A stretch of 64,000 nucleotides of DNA from NCBI RefSeq assembly GCF_005048225.1, contig NZ_SUNI01000016.1, positions 47,774-111,773 of the forward strand, in the 5' to 3' direction. The translations under genes and the position numbers were made by a program. Under the pieces are notes generated by a model that worked only from the letters and a program-made list of their open reading frames with translations, had not been told where the DNA came from and ran no database searches. Source of the stretch: Paracoccus gahaiensis. GTDB lineage: Bacteria; Pseudomonadota; Alphaproteobacteria; Rhodobacterales; Rhodobacteraceae. Positions 51,105 to 62,446 of the stretch are shown here, one piece after another. Position 1 is the stretch's first letter, and every line of letters starts with the position of its first letter.

Positions 51105-51956
51105 TCAGGCCAGCGCCTCGACCGAAAAGCTATGGCTCGGGCGCACGAATTCCTCCTGCGCGGCGATCAGGCGGATCTCGCGCGTGCCGGCCTCCAGCGT
51201 GGCCTGCAGCACGCCATGAACCGAGGCCGCCGCCTTGCCCAGAGCGCCCGCCACATCGCCGTCGCGCAGCACATGCACGAAGAACAGCGCCGCCACCATG
51301 TCGCCGGTGCCGTTGGCGTTCAGCTCCAGTCGCGGGATGCGGACGCGCCATGCGCCCTCGGGGGTGCTGGCGATCATGTCCAGCGCGTCGGCGGGCGTGT
51401 CCTCGGCCAGGACCGAGGTCGCCAGCACGATGCGTGGCCCCATCACGTGAAGCGTGGCCAGCGCGCGGCGCAAATCGGCGGCGCTGCGGGCCGAGCCGCC
51501 GGTCAGGTATTCCAGCTCGAAATGGTTGGGCGTGACGATGTCGGCCTGCGGCACGGCCACGTCGCGCAGGAATTCCGGGATGCCCGGACGCACGAAGATG
51601 CCGCGCCCCACATCCCCGATCACCGGATCGCAGCACCACAGCGCCTTCGAATTGGCGATGCGCACCCGATGCGCGGCCCCCAGCACCGCATTGCCGATAT
51701 CCGAGGACCCCATATAGCCCGACAGCACGCCCGAACAGGTGCCCAAGACGCCCCGGTCGGCGATGCCCTCGACGATCTCCTCGATGGCAGGGCCGTCAAA
51801 GACCCGGCCCGTCCAGGCGCCATAGCCGGTATGGTTGGAGAATTGCACGGTGTGGACGGGCCAGACCTCGACCCCCAGCCTCTGCATCGGAAAGACGGCG
51901 GCGGCGTTGCCGGCATGGCCGAAGACCACATGCGACTGGATGGACAGGATGTTCAT
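51105..51956 (-). CDS. pdxY: Pyridoxal kinase PdxY
   Basis: Phosphorylates pyridoxal to the cofactor PLP (salvage route). The 283 residues start [27 protein letters not shown] and have the ribokinase-type active site [13 protein letters not shown] with catalytic Asp. [11 protein letters not shown] is the pyridoxal-binding block of the PdxY/PdxK group. ATG 51956 is chosen at that start; the reading frame upstream is not protein-like. No PLP-salvage neighbours are present. Confidence 0.94.
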   Translation of the reverse strand: MNILSIQSHVVFGHAGNAAAVFPMQRLGVEVWPVHTVQFSNHTGYGAWTGRVFDGPAIEEIVEGIADRGVLGTCSGVLSGYMGSSDIGNAVLGAAHRVRIANSKALWCCDPVIGDVGRGIFVRPGIPEFLRDVAVPQADIVTPNHFELEYLTGGSARSAADLRRALATLHVMGPRIVLATSVLAEDTPADALDMIASTPEGAWRVRIPRLELNANGTGDMVAALFFVHVLRDGDVAGALGKAAASVHGVLQATLEAGTREIRLIAAQEEFVRPSHSFSVEALA

Positions 51957-52028
51957 GCGCGGACCTGCTGGTTGTTCGGGCTGCCCTTTGATAGGCCCGG
52001 CCCACCGGATTGCAACATGGGGGGCGCG

Positions 52029-52394
52029 ATGAACGACTTGCTGAACCTGACGGGCCGGGTGCTGATCGCGCTGCTGTTTCTGGGCGGCGCGTTGCAGAAG
52101 GCCGGTGATCCGGGCCAGGTCGTGCGGATGATCGAAAGCCTGGATCTGCCGGGCCAGCTGGTCTGGGCAGTGGCCGCCTTTAACCTGATCGCGGGGATCT
52201 GCCTGATCACCGGCCCGCACGTGCGGAGCTGGGCGCTGGTGCTGGCGGTCTATTGCATCGCGACCAGCTGGTTTCACTGGCAGCTGCGCGCCGATCCCTG
52301 GCAGGTCACCATCGTCGTCAAGAACTGGGCCATCGCGGGCGGGCTGCTGATCCTGGCCGCCCAGGGACCGGGGCGCCTGCGGATCTGGCGCTAG
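52029..52394 (+). CDS. DoxX-family membrane protein
   Basis: A 121-residue protein with about four hydrophobic helices, of the DoxX/DoxD-like family (GRVLIALLFLGGALQKAGD near the N-terminus, then VWAVAAFNLIAGICLI and later helices). The family is linked to thiol oxidation or quinol chemistry in some bacteria, but the role here is unknown. ATG 52029 is chosen, with GGGGGGC just ahead. Its end overlaps the convergent dinB end by four bases. Confidence 0.85.
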   Translation: MNDLLNLTGRVLIALLFLGGALQKAGDPGQVVRMIESLDLPGQLVWAVAAFNLIAGICLITGPHVRSWALVLAVYCIATSWFHWQLRADPWQVTIVVKNWAIAGGLLILAAQGPGRLRIWR

Positions 52395-53473
52395 TCGAAG
52401 AGGCTCAGCTGCGCGGGGTCCGGATCCTCGTGATCAAAGCCCGACAGGGTGATGCCCAGAAGCCGCGCGCCGCGCGGATCGGGCAGCACGCCGGTGGCCA
52501 GGTCGCGGGCGATGGCCAGCAGCTCTGGTTCCGACCCCACCGCATGGCCCAGGCTGCGCGCCCGGGTGATCTGCCGGAAATCCGAGAACTTGACCTTGAG
52601 CGTCACCGTCCGCCCGCGCAGCTCGTGCCGCGCCACCGCGCCCCAGACCTTGGCGGCCAGGGGGGACAGCGCCTCAAAGGCCTCGTCCAGCGTCAGCAGG
52701 TCGGCGGAATAGGTGTTCTCGGCCCCCACCGACTTGCGGATCCGGTCGGGACTGACGCGGCGATGGTCGATCCCGCGCGAGATGTTCCAGTAGTACCGCC
52801 CCGACTTGCCGAAGCGGCGCATGAGGAAGTCCAGATCCTGCGCGTGCAGATCGGCGCCCGTGGCGATGCCCATGGCCTGCATCTTGGCCGCCGTCGCCGG
52901 TCCGATGCCATGGAACTTGCCCACCGGCAGGGACAGCACGAAGTCCGGCCCCCGGTCGGGCGTGATCACGCAGAGCCCGTCGGGCTTGTTCTGATCGGAT
53001 GCGAGCTTCGCCAGGAACTTGTTGTAGCTGACGCCCGCGCTGGCGGTCAGCCCGGTGACCTCACGGATGCGGGCGCGGATGTCGCGGGCGATCTGCGTGG
53101 CGGTGCGCCCCTCCAGATGGTCGGTCACGTCCAGATAGGCCTCGTCCAGCGACAAGGGCTCGACCAGCGGGGTGTAGTCGTGAAAGATCGCGCGGATCTG
53201 CTGGCTGACCTCCTTGTAGACGTCGAAGCGGTGCCGCACGAAGATCAGCCCCGGGCAGAGCCGCGCCGCCGTGACCGAGGGCATGGCTGACCTGACGCCG
53301 AAGACCCGCGCCTCGTAGCTGGCCGCCGCCACCACGCCGCGCGCGGCCGATCCGCCCACCGCCACCGGCTTGCCGCGCAATTCAGGAAAGTCGCGCTGCT
53401 CGACCGAGGCGAAGAAGGCATCCATGTCGATATGGATGATCTTGCGCAGGGGCGGCGGCGCGGGGTCGCTCAT
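52391..53473 (-). CDS. dinB: DNA polymerase IV (DinB)
   Basis: A Y-family translesion polymerase induced by stress in many bacteria. The 360 residues have the catalytic carboxylates in HIDMDAFFASVEQRD and SLDEAYLDV, and the little-finger domain near the end (GRTVTLKVKFSDF). The C-terminus DPAQLSLFD carries the beta-clamp motif QLSLF. It is the last gene of a three-gene operon after the ABC exporter and ygfZ, each overlapping by four bases. Confidence 0.95.
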   Translation of the reverse strand: MSDPAPPPLRKIIHIDMDAFFASVEQRDFPELRGKPVAVGGSAARGVVAAASYEARVFGVRSAMPSVTAARLCPGLIFVRHRFDVYKEVSQQIRAIFHDYTPLVEPLSLDEAYLDVTDHLEGRTATQIARDIRARIREVTGLTASAGVSYNKFLAKLASDQNKPDGLCVITPDRGPDFVLSLPVGKFHGIGPATAAKMQAMGIATGADLHAQDLDFLMRRFGKSGRYYWNISRGIDHRRVSPDRIRKSVGAENTYSADLLTLDEAFEALSPLAAKVWGAVARHELRGRTVTLKVKFSDFRQITRARSLGHAVGSEPELLAIARDLATGVLPDPRGARLLGITLSGFDHEDPDPAQLSLFD

Positions 53474-54185
53474 GCAGGCGTCAGCCGCGCCTCGCCCGCC
53501 TGCATCTGCGGGGCCAGGCGGTCGTGGCGGACATGGGCGATGGCCCGCCCGCCGGACTGGGTGCCGAGCGTGCCGACCTCCTTTCCATCCGCCGTGATGG
53601 GGGTGCCGACCGGGGCGGCGCCCTCGATGCCCAGCACGGTGATGCCCTTGCGCAGTTCCGTCTTGTGCTTCATCCGCGCGGTGACCTCCTGCCCCACATA
53701 GCAGCCCTTGCGGAAATCGACGCCGTGCAGGCGTTCGAACCCGGCCTCAAGAATGAAGGTCTCGTTCGGGATCAGCTCGATCCCCGTCTCGGGGATGCAA
53801 TGCGCCACGCGGATCGCGTCCCAATCGCTGCCGTCATCGCCCTCGGCGCCATAGAGCCGCCAGCCGAGCGCGGGGTGGCGGGGATCGGCGATGGCGCCCT
53901 CGGGCGCGGGGCCGGTGCCGCGGGCGAGGGGCATGTCGGTGGCCTCCAGCGCCACGCGCGAGCGCAACTTGTACATCGTCAGCCGCCGCAGCAGGTCGGG
54001 GGCCAGCGCCGCGTCCACGTCGATCAGCAGTGCATCCCCGTCGGGAATGATCAGGAAATCGGCCAGGTACTTGCCCTGCGGGGTCAGGATCGCCGCCCAG
54101 CAGGGCGCGCGGGTGACGTCGTTGGTGACCAGCCCCTGCAGGAACTCGACACGGTCCTCGCCGGTCAGGCGGATGATCTGGCGGG

Positions 54186-54189
<4 letters not shown>
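53470..54189 (-). CDS. ygfZ: Folate-binding Fe-S cluster assembly factor YgfZ
   Basis: A GcvT-like protein that binds tetrahydrofolate and supports some Fe-S enzymes and tRNA thiolation. The 239 residues contain the family signature KGCYVGQEVTARMKH (Cys of KGCxxGQE) near residue 170. An N-terminal block LTGEDRVEFLQGLVTNDV is also typical. It overlaps the ABC exporter gene upstream and dinB downstream. Confidence 0.93.
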
Positions 54190-56105
<1,916 letters not shown>

Positions 56106-56167
56106 AAGACCGCCCCCCGTTGACGGGGCGATGCTGTGGCCCTACCGATCCTGCACGATGTGAAGGA

Positions 56168-57421
56168 ATGACCGCGATGAGTTCTGCCCCCGTGTCCGCC
56201 CCTGCCTCGACCGACCCTGCCCCGACCGCGCCTGCCTCCCCCGGGACCAGCCCCTATCAGGGCGGGCCCGACATCATCGCCATTCCCGGCCCCTCACCGG
56301 TCCCGGCCCGGGTGCTGAATGCCGCGCATCGCGCCTCGCCCGACATCTATGGCGCGCCTCTGGCGCAGGTGAACCTGCAGGTCATGGCGCAGCTGAAGCG
56401 GCTGGCGGGCACGCGCGCCCATCTGGCCCCCTATATCGGCAACGGCCATGCCGGGTGGGAGGCGGCCAGCGCCAACATGTTCGACCGGGGCGACCAGGCG
56501 CTGGTCCTGACCTCGGGCCATTTCGGCCGCAGCTGGGCCGAGATGACCGAGGGCCTGGGCGTCGCGGTCGAGCGGCTGGATTTCGGCAACCTGCCCCCCG
56601 ATCCCGCCCGCCTGGCCGAGCGGCTGGCCCGCGACCCCGAGGGGCGGATCCGCGCGGTGATGGTCTGCCAGACCGACACGGCCAGCGCGACCCTGGCCGA
56701 CATTCCCGCGATCCGGGCGGCGATGGGCGATCACCCGGCGCTGCTGGTCGTGGATGCCATCGCCTCGCTCGGCTGCGCGCCGATGCGCATGGATGACTGG
56801 GGCGTCGACGTGCTGATCGCCGCCAGCCAGAAAGGGCTGATGTGTCCGCCCGGCACGGTCTTCGTCTGGTTCTCGGACAAGGCGGCGGCCCGGGGGGCGA
56901 CCGGGCTGACCTCGCCCTGGTGGGACTGGCACGGGCGGGCGGGCTCGGACGCGCTGTGGCGCTTCTGGGGCGGCACGCCGCCGGTCCAGCAGGTCTTCGC
57001 GCTGTCCGAGGCGCTGACCATGATCCTGGACGAGGAGGGTCTTGAGGCCGTCTGGTCCCGCCATGCCCGGCTGGCCCGCGCCACCTGGGCCGCGGTCGAT
57101 GCCTGGTCCGTGGGGGGTGGCGGCGTGCGGCTGTCGGTGGCGGATCCCGCCGCGCGGGCGGCCTCGGTGACCGCTGTGACGATGCCCGGCGCGGACGCGC
57201 TGCGGGACTGGGCCACGCGCGAATGCGGGGTGACGCTCGGCGTGGGTCTGGGCGCCCCCGATCCCGCCTTGGCGCTGCGCATCGCGCATATGGGCCATTG
57301 CAACCCCGGCGTCCTGCTGGGCGTGCTGGGTGCCATCGAGGCCGGGATGATCGCCCTGGACATCCCCCACGGATCCGGCGCGCTGGAGGCCGCCGCCGCC
57401 AGCATCGCCCGCCCGGCCTGA
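56168..57421 (+). CDS. Class V aminotransferase (serine/alanine-glyoxylate type)
   Basis: A PLP-dependent aminotransferase. The 417 residues have the PLP Lys in AASQKGLMCPPG and the conserved VVDAIASLGCAPM and GGTPPVQQVFALSEAL blocks. The family includes serine-glyoxylate aminotransferase of C1 metabolism; alanine-glyoxylate is an alternative. The first 35 residues are Ser/Thr/Pro-rich and unlike the family, so a later start is possible. ATG 56168 is preferred because GAAGGA precedes it. A perfect hairpin follows the stop. Confidence 0.88.
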   Translation: MTAMSSAPVSAPASTDPAPTAPASPGTSPYQGGPDIIAIPGPSPVPARVLNAAHRASPDIYGAPLAQVNLQVMAQLKRLAGTRAHLAPYIGNGHAGWEAASANMFDRGDQALVLTSGHFGRSWAEMTEGLGVAVERLDFGNLPPDPARLAERLARDPEGRIRAVMVCQTDTASATLADIPAIRAAMGDHPALLVVDAIASLGCAPMRMDDWGVDVLIAASQKGLMCPPGTVFVWFSDKAAARGATGLTSPWWDWHGRAGSDALWRFWGGTPPVQQVFALSEALTMILDEEGLEAVWSRHARLARATWAAVDAWSVGGGGVRLSVADPAARAASVTAVTMPGADALRDWATRECGVTLGVGLGAPDPALALRIAHMGHCNPGVLLGVLGAIEAGMIALDIPHGSGALEAAAASIARPA

Positions 57422-57429
57422 GGGCGACG

Positions 57430-57461
57430 CGGAGGGCCCGGCGATCATGCCGGGCCCTCCG
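57430..57461. terminator. Perfect 13-bp hairpin between convergent genes
   Basis: CGGAGGGCCCGGC-GATCAT-GCCGGGCCCTCCG, 13 pairs with a six-base loop, lies eight bases after the aminotransferase stop and seven before the convergent DUF305 gene stop. There is no U-run. It is a likely two-way transcription end. Confidence 0.65.
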
Positions 57462-57468
57462 GTATCTC

Positions 57469-57873
57469 TCACTCGGCGGCGGGGGCGTTCTCGTCCAGCC
57501 ATTCGGTCATGGTGGCGATCTCGGCCTCCTGAGCGGCGATGATCTCCTCGGCCAGGGCGCGGATGCCGGGATCGTCGCCATGTTCCAGCACGACGCGCGC
57601 CATCTCGATCGCGCCCTGGTGGTGCGGGATCATCCCGCGCACGAAATCCACATCCGCATCGCCCGAGGGCGCGATCATCATGTCCTCGTGCATCCGGGCC
57701 ATGGCGGCGTTGTAGGCCGCGTTGGCGGCATCGGCGTCCGGCATGTCATGCCCCGCATGGGCGTCGGGCGCATCGGCCATGCCGTGCCCCTGATGGGTGG
57801 CGTCCTGCGCCCAAGCGGGGGCGGCCAGGGCAAGCGACATGGCCAGGGCTGCGGAAAGTCTGAATGGGGTCAT
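57469..57873 (-). CDS. DUF305 exported His/Met-rich protein
   Basis: A 134-residue periplasmic protein with a signal peptide ([15 protein letters not shown]). A His-rich segment follows ([18 protein letters not shown]), then the ferritin-like DUF305 domain with [20 protein letters not shown]. The MIPHHQ(G)A motif is the DUF305 mark, and several members bind copper or silver, for example CopM of cyanobacteria. Here a copper-handling role is inferred from the family and the metal-ligand residues. It stands alone, far from copA. Confidence 0.85.
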   Translation of the reverse strand: MTPFRLSAALAMSLALAAPAWAQDATHQGHGMADAPDAHAGHDMPDADAANAAYNAAMARMHEDMMIAPSGDADVDFVRGMIPHHQGAIEMARVVLEHGDDPGIRALAEEIIAAQEAEIATMTEWLDENAPAAE

Positions 57874-57946
57874 CGGGTCCTCCTCGCGACGGGGTCATTC
57901 TGGCAGGCGGGCCGTGGCCCGCAAGCGGCGCGTGAACACGTCCGCG

Positions 57947-58522
57947 TCAGCCGAGGTCCGAGGGCACCAGCCGCGCCAGCGTCACCACCGTCTCGCCATA
58001 GCTGCGCCGGTCCAGCAGCGTCAGCGCCGCAGGCAGCAGCGGCGCACGGGACTCCTCCCAGATCACCGTCGCGCCGGGGGCCAGCCAGCCGCCCTGCAGG
58101 GCCGAGGCCAGCGCCGCCTCGCCCCGGCCCTGCCCATAGGGCGGATCGAGGAAGACCACGCCGAAGCCCGCGCCTCGCAGCGGGCCCAGCTTCGTCGCAT
58201 CGCGGCGGATCAGCCGGGTCAGGTCGCCGGCGCGGGCCTTGTCGACATTCTGGCGGATCAGCGCATGGGCCTTGGCGCCGTCATCGACGAAGGTGACCTC
58301 GGCGGCGCCGCGCGACAGCGCCTCCAGCCCCAGGGCGCCGGTGCCGGCAAAGAGGTCCAGCACCCGCGCGCCCGGCAGGGGGTTGCCGTGGCTGCCATTG
58401 ACCAGAAGGTTGAAGATCGATTCGCGCACGCGGTCGGTGGTGGGGCGCAGATGGGCGGGCAGATCGCCCTCGCCCACATCCGCCAGCCTGAGGCCGCGCA
58501 GCCTGCCGCCCACGATCCTCAT
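57947..58522 (-). CDS. rsmD: 16S rRNA (guanine(966)-N2)-methyltransferase RsmD
   Basis: Methylates G966 of 16S rRNA. The 191 residues begin MRIVGGRLRGLRL and have the SAM site LDLFAGTGALGLEALSRGA near 50-70 and the catalytic VFLDPPYGQGRG (N/D-PPY motif). It is transcribed after the FAD reductase with an AAATATCC element between them. Confidence 0.95.
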   Translation of the reverse strand: MRIVGGRLRGLRLADVGEGDLPAHLRPTTDRVRESIFNLLVNGSHGNPLPGARVLDLFAGTGALGLEALSRGAAEVTFVDDGAKAHALIRQNVDKARAGDLTRLIRRDATKLGPLRGAGFGVVFLDPPYGQGRGEAALASALQGGWLAPGATVIWEESRAPLLPAALTLLDRRSYGETVVTLARLVPSDLG

Positions 58523-58539
58523 GGCTGCGTCCCGCGCCG

Positions 58540-58600
58540 CCGGGGGGACCTTGCGTCCCCCCGGACCCCCCTGCAGGATATTTGCGGACCAATGCAGGAT
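58540..58600 (-). repeat. Intergenic AAATATCC element, copy 6, with hairpin
   Basis: On the minus strand it reads TTGGTCCGCAAATATCCTGC (box at 58578-58585) and then CCGGGGGGAC-loop-GTCCCCCCGG (58540-58564), a perfect ten-pair hairpin. It lies between the FAD reductase stop and the rsmD start, where it could end the first transcript or stand in the second one's leader. Confidence 0.6.
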
Positions 58601-58610
58601 AGGCGCGCGG

Positions 58611-59822
58611 TCATGACAGCAACGTCTTGAGGTCGGGGATGGTGGGGATCAGGGCGGGGTCGGGGCTGCGGCCGGCCTCGATCAGGCGCTTGCCGATCAT
58701 GTAGGCGCGGGCGTCGTTCAGCGCATCGACCGCGATCAGGCGGCCCTGCCGGAAGCACCAGACCGAGCCCGCGTGATCTCCATGCCCCTCGGGGCCGGGC
58801 CGGGTCACGACCTGGTCATGGCCGGTGCTGAGACCCGCGATCTGCAGCTTCGCGTCGAACTGGTCGGACCAGAACCACGCCTTCGGCACATGGTCGCGCC
58901 CGGCCCCCAGCATGTTGTCGGCCACGCAATCGGCCATGTCGATGGCGCCGCCGACGCTTTCCAGCCGCAGCCGGCCGCCCTGATACGGAATGCTGGCGCA
59001 GTCGCCCGCCGCCCAGATGGCCGGGTCCGAGGTGCGCCCCTGCCCGTCGGTCGCGATGCCATTGTCCAGCGCGAGGCCCGCCGTGGCCGCCAGCGCCGTC
59101 TCGGGCAGGACGCCGATGCCCATGATGACCAGATCGGCGGGCAGATGGGTGCCGTCGCTCAGCGCGACGCCGTCGGCGCGGTCCGTGCCGGTGATCTGGC
59201 TGATGCCCCGGCCCTCCAGCAGGGTCACGCCCTGGGCCAGATGCAGGGCGCGGATCAGCTCGGCGGTCTGCGGGGGCGCGACGCGGCCGAGGATGCGGGG
59301 CGCGGCCTCGACCAGCGTGACCTCTAGGCCCAGCTTGCGGGCGACGGCGGCCGCCTCCAGCCCGATATAGCCGCCGCCGATGACGATCAGCCGGTGCCCC
59401 TCGCGCATGTCGGGGGCGAGAGCGTCCACATCGGCCAGGGTGCGGATGACATGGGTGCCGGGCAGATCGCCGCCCATCGCGGCGGCCAGGCGGCGGGGCG
59501 CGGCCCCCGTGGTCAGGGCCAGCGCGTCATAGGGATGGGTGCCCCGGTCGGTGGTCAGGATGCGCGCGTCCGGATCGATGGACAGCGCGGTTTCGGACAG
59601 GTGCAGCGCGATGGACTGGTCGCGCCACCAGTCGGGCGCGCGCAGCGTCAGCCGGTCCAATCCCATCCGGCCCATCAGGTAGTCCTTGGACAAAGGCGGG
59701 CGCTGATAGGGGGCGGCGGGCTCGCGCCCGATCACCGTCAGCGGGCCCTCGTGCCCCGTCGCGCGCAGCCGCGCCGCCATCGAGGCCGCCGCCTGACCCG
59801 CCCCCACAATCACGATCCGCAT
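58611..59822 (-). CDS. FAD-dependent oxidoreductase (ferredoxin/rubredoxin reductase type)
   Basis: A 403-residue reductase with two dinucleotide-binding sites: FAD at MRIVIVGAGQAAASMAAR (1-18) and NAD in LIVIGGGYIGLEAAAVARKLG near 148-168. The block DLVIMGIGVLPETALA and an ATG-like WAAGDCASIP close to 285 are typical of ferredoxin reductases of oxygenase systems. No oxygenase or ferredoxin gene is adjacent, so its electron partner is unknown. ATG 59822 is chosen; an upstream frame extension has no conserved residues. Confidence 0.9.
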   Translation of the reverse strand: MRIVIVGAGQAAASMAARLRATGHEGPLTVIGREPAAPYQRPPLSKDYLMGRMGLDRLTLRAPDWWRDQSIALHLSETALSIDPDARILTTDRGTHPYDALALTTGAAPRRLAAAMGGDLPGTHVIRTLADVDALAPDMREGHRLIVIGGGYIGLEAAAVARKLGLEVTLVEAAPRILGRVAPPQTAELIRALHLAQGVTLLEGRGISQITGTDRADGVALSDGTHLPADLVIMGIGVLPETALAATAGLALDNGIATDGQGRTSDPAIWAAGDCASIPYQGGRLRLESVGGAIDMADCVADNMLGAGRDHVPKAWFWSDQFDAKLQIAGLSTGHDQVVTRPGPEGHGDHAGSVWCFRQGRLIAVDALNDARAYMIGKRLIEAGRSPDPALIPTIPDLKTLLS

Positions 59823-59896
59823 GCCCGAGCCCCTTTGCCTGTCCGTCGGGCGCAGCCTATAGTCGCGGCGAATCCGTTGCAATTCAGGAGCATTCG

Positions 59897-60382
59897 ATGA
59901 CCATCACCGCCGGAGACAAGCTGCCCCAGGGCCAATTGCTGCGCGTGGGCGAGGCCGGGCCCGAGGCCGTCGACCTGGCCGATCTGGCCACGGGCAAGAT
60001 CGCCCTCTTCGGCCTGCCGGGCGCCTTCACCGGGACCTGCACGAATGCCCATATGCCCAGCTTCGTGCGCAGCGCGGATGCGTTCCGCGCGAAGGGCGTG
60101 GCGCGCATCGTCTGCGTCACCGTCAACGACCCCTTCGTGGCCAAGGCCTGGGCCGAGCAGACCGGCGCGACCGAGGCCGGCATCGAGGTGCTGGCCGATG
60201 CCGATGGCAGCGTGACCAAGGCGATGGGCCTCGGCTTCGATGCGCCGCCGGTGGGCTTCTTCGGGCGCTGCAAGCGCTTTGCCGCGCTGGTCGAGGATGG
60301 CGTCCTGACCACCATCGATGTCGAGGACAGCCCCGGCACCTGCACCGTCAGCGCGGGCGAGGCCCTGCTGGAACGCGTCTGA
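59897..60382 (+). CDS. Peroxiredoxin, Prx5/AhpE-like type
   Basis: Reduces hydrogen peroxide and organic peroxides. The 161 residues have the peroxidatic Cys in PGAFTGTCTNAHMPSF, the Prx5 motif, with later Cys in FGRCKRF and PGTCTVS as possible resolving residues. The nearest gene is the divergent FAD reductase (74 bases away). A palindromic hairpin follows the stop. Confidence 0.94.
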   Translation: MTITAGDKLPQGQLLRVGEAGPEAVDLADLATGKIALFGLPGAFTGTCTNAHMPSFVRSADAFRAKGVARIVCVTVNDPFVAKAWAEQTGATEAGIEVLADADGSVTKAMGLGFDAPPVGFFGRCKRFAALVEDGVLTTIDVEDSPGTCTVSAGEALLERV

Positions 60383-60402
60383 ACCGACCGGCAAAGGGGG
60401 GT

Positions 60403-60422
60403 CCGGGGGGCCGGCCCCCCGG
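60403..60422. terminator. Perfect 20-base palindrome after the peroxiredoxin gene
   Basis: CCGGGGGGCC-GGCCCCCCGG reads the same on both strands. It lies 20 bases after the peroxiredoxin stop and 23 before the convergent GNAT gene end. There is no U-run. It could be a two-way terminator, though a true palindrome leaves little or no loop. Confidence 0.45.
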
Positions 60423-60445
60423 CCCTCGCGGGACGCAACAGGGCG

Positions 60446-61588
60446 TCAGGGTTGCAGCTCGCCCTTGCGGAACGGGGTGAAGTCGGCCAGCGCCTCGATC
60501 TCGGCCCCCATCGCTTCGCGCTCCTGGTCCAGGTAATTCTGCAGCGCGCCCAGGAAGCCCGGATCGCGCACCCAGTGCAGCGAATGGATCGGAACCGGCT
60601 CGTAGCCCCGCGCCAATTTGTGGTCGCCCTGAGCGCCGGCCTCGACCCGGGACAGCCCGTGGGCGATCGCATGGTCGATGGCCTGGTGATAGCACAGCTC
60701 GAAATGCAGGAAGGCGTGGTCGGCCGCGCAGCCCCAGTAGCGGCCATAGATCGCATCGGGGCCGAGGAAGTTCAGCGCCCCCGCGATCGGCTGTCCGTCC
60801 GTCTCGGCCAGCACCAGAAGGATGTCGTCCTTCATCGTCTCGTGGATGCGGTCGAAGAAGGCGCGGGTCAGGTAGGGCTGTCCCCATTTGCGTGCGCCCG
60901 TGTCCTGATAGAACTCCCAGAAGGCGTCCCAGTGATGCGGCTTCAGGTCGTCGCCGGACAGGTGGCGGATGGTGCCGCCGAACGCCTGCGCGCGGGCGCG
61001 TTCCTTGCGCAGGTCCTTGCGCTTGCGCGAGGACAGCCCGGCCAGGAAATCGTCATAGCTGCCATAGTCGCGATTGAGCCAGTGATATTGCTGGGTGATG
61101 CGCGGCAGGAAGCCCGCCGCCGCGCCCAGATCCGCCTCGTGCTCGGTGCAGAAGGTGACATGCGCGCCCGAGGCATCCAGCCGCTCGGTCAGTTGCATCA
61201 TCCCCGCCAGCAGGCCCGCCCGCGCGGTGTCGTCACCCGCCAGCAGGCGCTGGCCGGTGGCGGGGGTGAAGGGCACCGCGCATTGCAGCTTGGGGTAATA
61301 GCGCCCGCCCGCCCGCACATAGGCCTGCGCCCAGCCATGGTCGAAGATGTATTCGCCCTGACTGTGCGACTTGGCATAGAGCGGCGCGACACCGGTGATC
61401 GTATCCCCCATCGCGACCGTCAGGTGCAGGGGCTGCCAGCCGGTCCCCGTCCCCACTGAGCGGGACTGTTCCAGAGCCAGCAGGAAGCGGTGCGAGGTGA
61501 AGGGATTGCCGTCGCCGAACCCGTCCCAGACCTGCGGGTCGATGGCGGCGATCGAGGGATGGGTCGTCAGGGTCAGCATGTCGTTCAT
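60446..61588 (-). CDS. GNAT/FemAB-like protein (DUF482 family)
   Basis: A 380-residue protein of the peptidogalycan biosynthesis/FemAB-like family: NPFTSHRFLLALEQS near the N-terminus, FCTEHEADLGAAAGFL, KRKDLRKERARAQAFGG and a GNAT-like C-terminal part with WGQPYLTRAFF and YGRYWGCAADHAFLHFELCYHQAIDHAI. Many alphaproteobacteria have it, and its real substrate is unknown. ATG 61588 is used. It overlaps no neighbour. Confidence 0.87.
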   Translation of the reverse strand: MNDMLTLTTHPSIAAIDPQVWDGFGDGNPFTSHRFLLALEQSRSVGTGTGWQPLHLTVAMGDTITGVAPLYAKSHSQGEYIFDHGWAQAYVRAGGRYYPKLQCAVPFTPATGQRLLAGDDTARAGLLAGMMQLTERLDASGAHVTFCTEHEADLGAAAGFLPRITQQYHWLNRDYGSYDDFLAGLSSRKRKDLRKERARAQAFGGTIRHLSGDDLKPHHWDAFWEFYQDTGARKWGQPYLTRAFFDRIHETMKDDILLVLAETDGQPIAGALNFLGPDAIYGRYWGCAADHAFLHFELCYHQAIDHAIAHGLSRVEAGAQGDHKLARGYEPVPIHSLHWVRDPGFLGALQNYLDQEREAMGAEIEALADFTPFRKGELQP

Positions 61589-61666
61589 GCCTGCAAGATA
61601 GGGCGCCCGGAGGCGATTGTCAGGGGCCGCCGATGTCGCAAAGGGCGGCCCCCGTGAAAGACAACC

Positions 61667-62446
61667 TCAGAGGGCCGCCGGATAGCCCTCGAAGGTGATG
61701 TTCCGGGCAAAGCGGCGGGCCTCCGCCTCTTCCGCCGCGCTGCGGATCGTCCAGCAGAGGACCGGAACGCCGCCTGCGCGCAGCGCATCCACGCGGGGAT
61801 TGGTCAGGTCCGCCTTGTCATGCGAGATGAAGGCGGCGCCCACCCGGTCGAAATCGGCGATGGCGGCCAGTGCCGCGCGCCGCTCGGGCGGCAGGCGGGC
61901 CCAGTCCGCCTCGGGAAAGGCGCAGGTGGTCAGGCCCACGGGCACGTCCGGGGCCTCGGCGCGAAAGGCCGCGATCATGTGGGGGTTGAAAGACATGACC
62001 GCGACCGGCCCCGCATATCCCTCCAGCGCCTCGGCCACGCGGGCGGGCAGCGTGCCGACATTGGGGCCGCAGGCGCCGTCCTGATCCTTGATCTCGATCA
62101 GCAGCGGCACCCGGCCCGCCACCAGATCCAGGAACTGCGCCAGCGTCGGCACCCGCTCGTCCGTGCCGGACAGGCGCAGGGCCGCCAGCGCGCCCGCGTC
62201 GGTGGCCGCGATGAAGCCCGGCTGCCCGGTCAGGCGGGTCAGCTGATAGTCGTGAAAGACCAGCGGCTCGCCCCCCGGCCCGGGCTGGATGTCGCATTCG
62301 ATGCCATAGCCCGCGTCGATGGCGGCCTGCGCAGCGGCCAGGCTGTTTTCCGGCACCATGCGCCCATCCTCCGTCACGCCGTGCAGCCCGCGATGGGTGA
62401 TCGGCGTGGTCAGGAAGCGGTCGTCCAAAGGCGAGGCGGACAGCAT
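61667..62446 (-). CDS. Glycerophosphodiester phosphodiesterase
   Basis: Hydrolyses glycerophosphodiesters to glycerol 3-phosphate and an alcohol. The 259 residues have the GDPD pattern: THRGLHG with catalytic His, ENSLAAAQAAIDAGYGIECDI with Glu/Asp ligands, and VFHDYQLTRLTG with the second His. It is cytoplasmic (no signal peptide), like UgpQ. The ATG overlaps the ridA stop by one base. Confidence 0.93.
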   Translation of the reverse strand: MLSASPLDDRFLTTPITHRGLHGVTEDGRMVPENSLAAAQAAIDAGYGIECDIQPGPGGEPLVFHDYQLTRLTGQPGFIAATDAGALAALRLSGTDERVPTLAQFLDLVAGRVPLLIEIKDQDGACGPNVGTLPARVAEALEGYAGPVAVMSFNPHMIAAFRAEAPDVPVGLTTCAFPEADWARLPPERRAALAAIADFDRVGAAFISHDKADLTNPRVDALRAGGVPVLCWTIRSAAEEAEARRFARNITFEGYPAAL

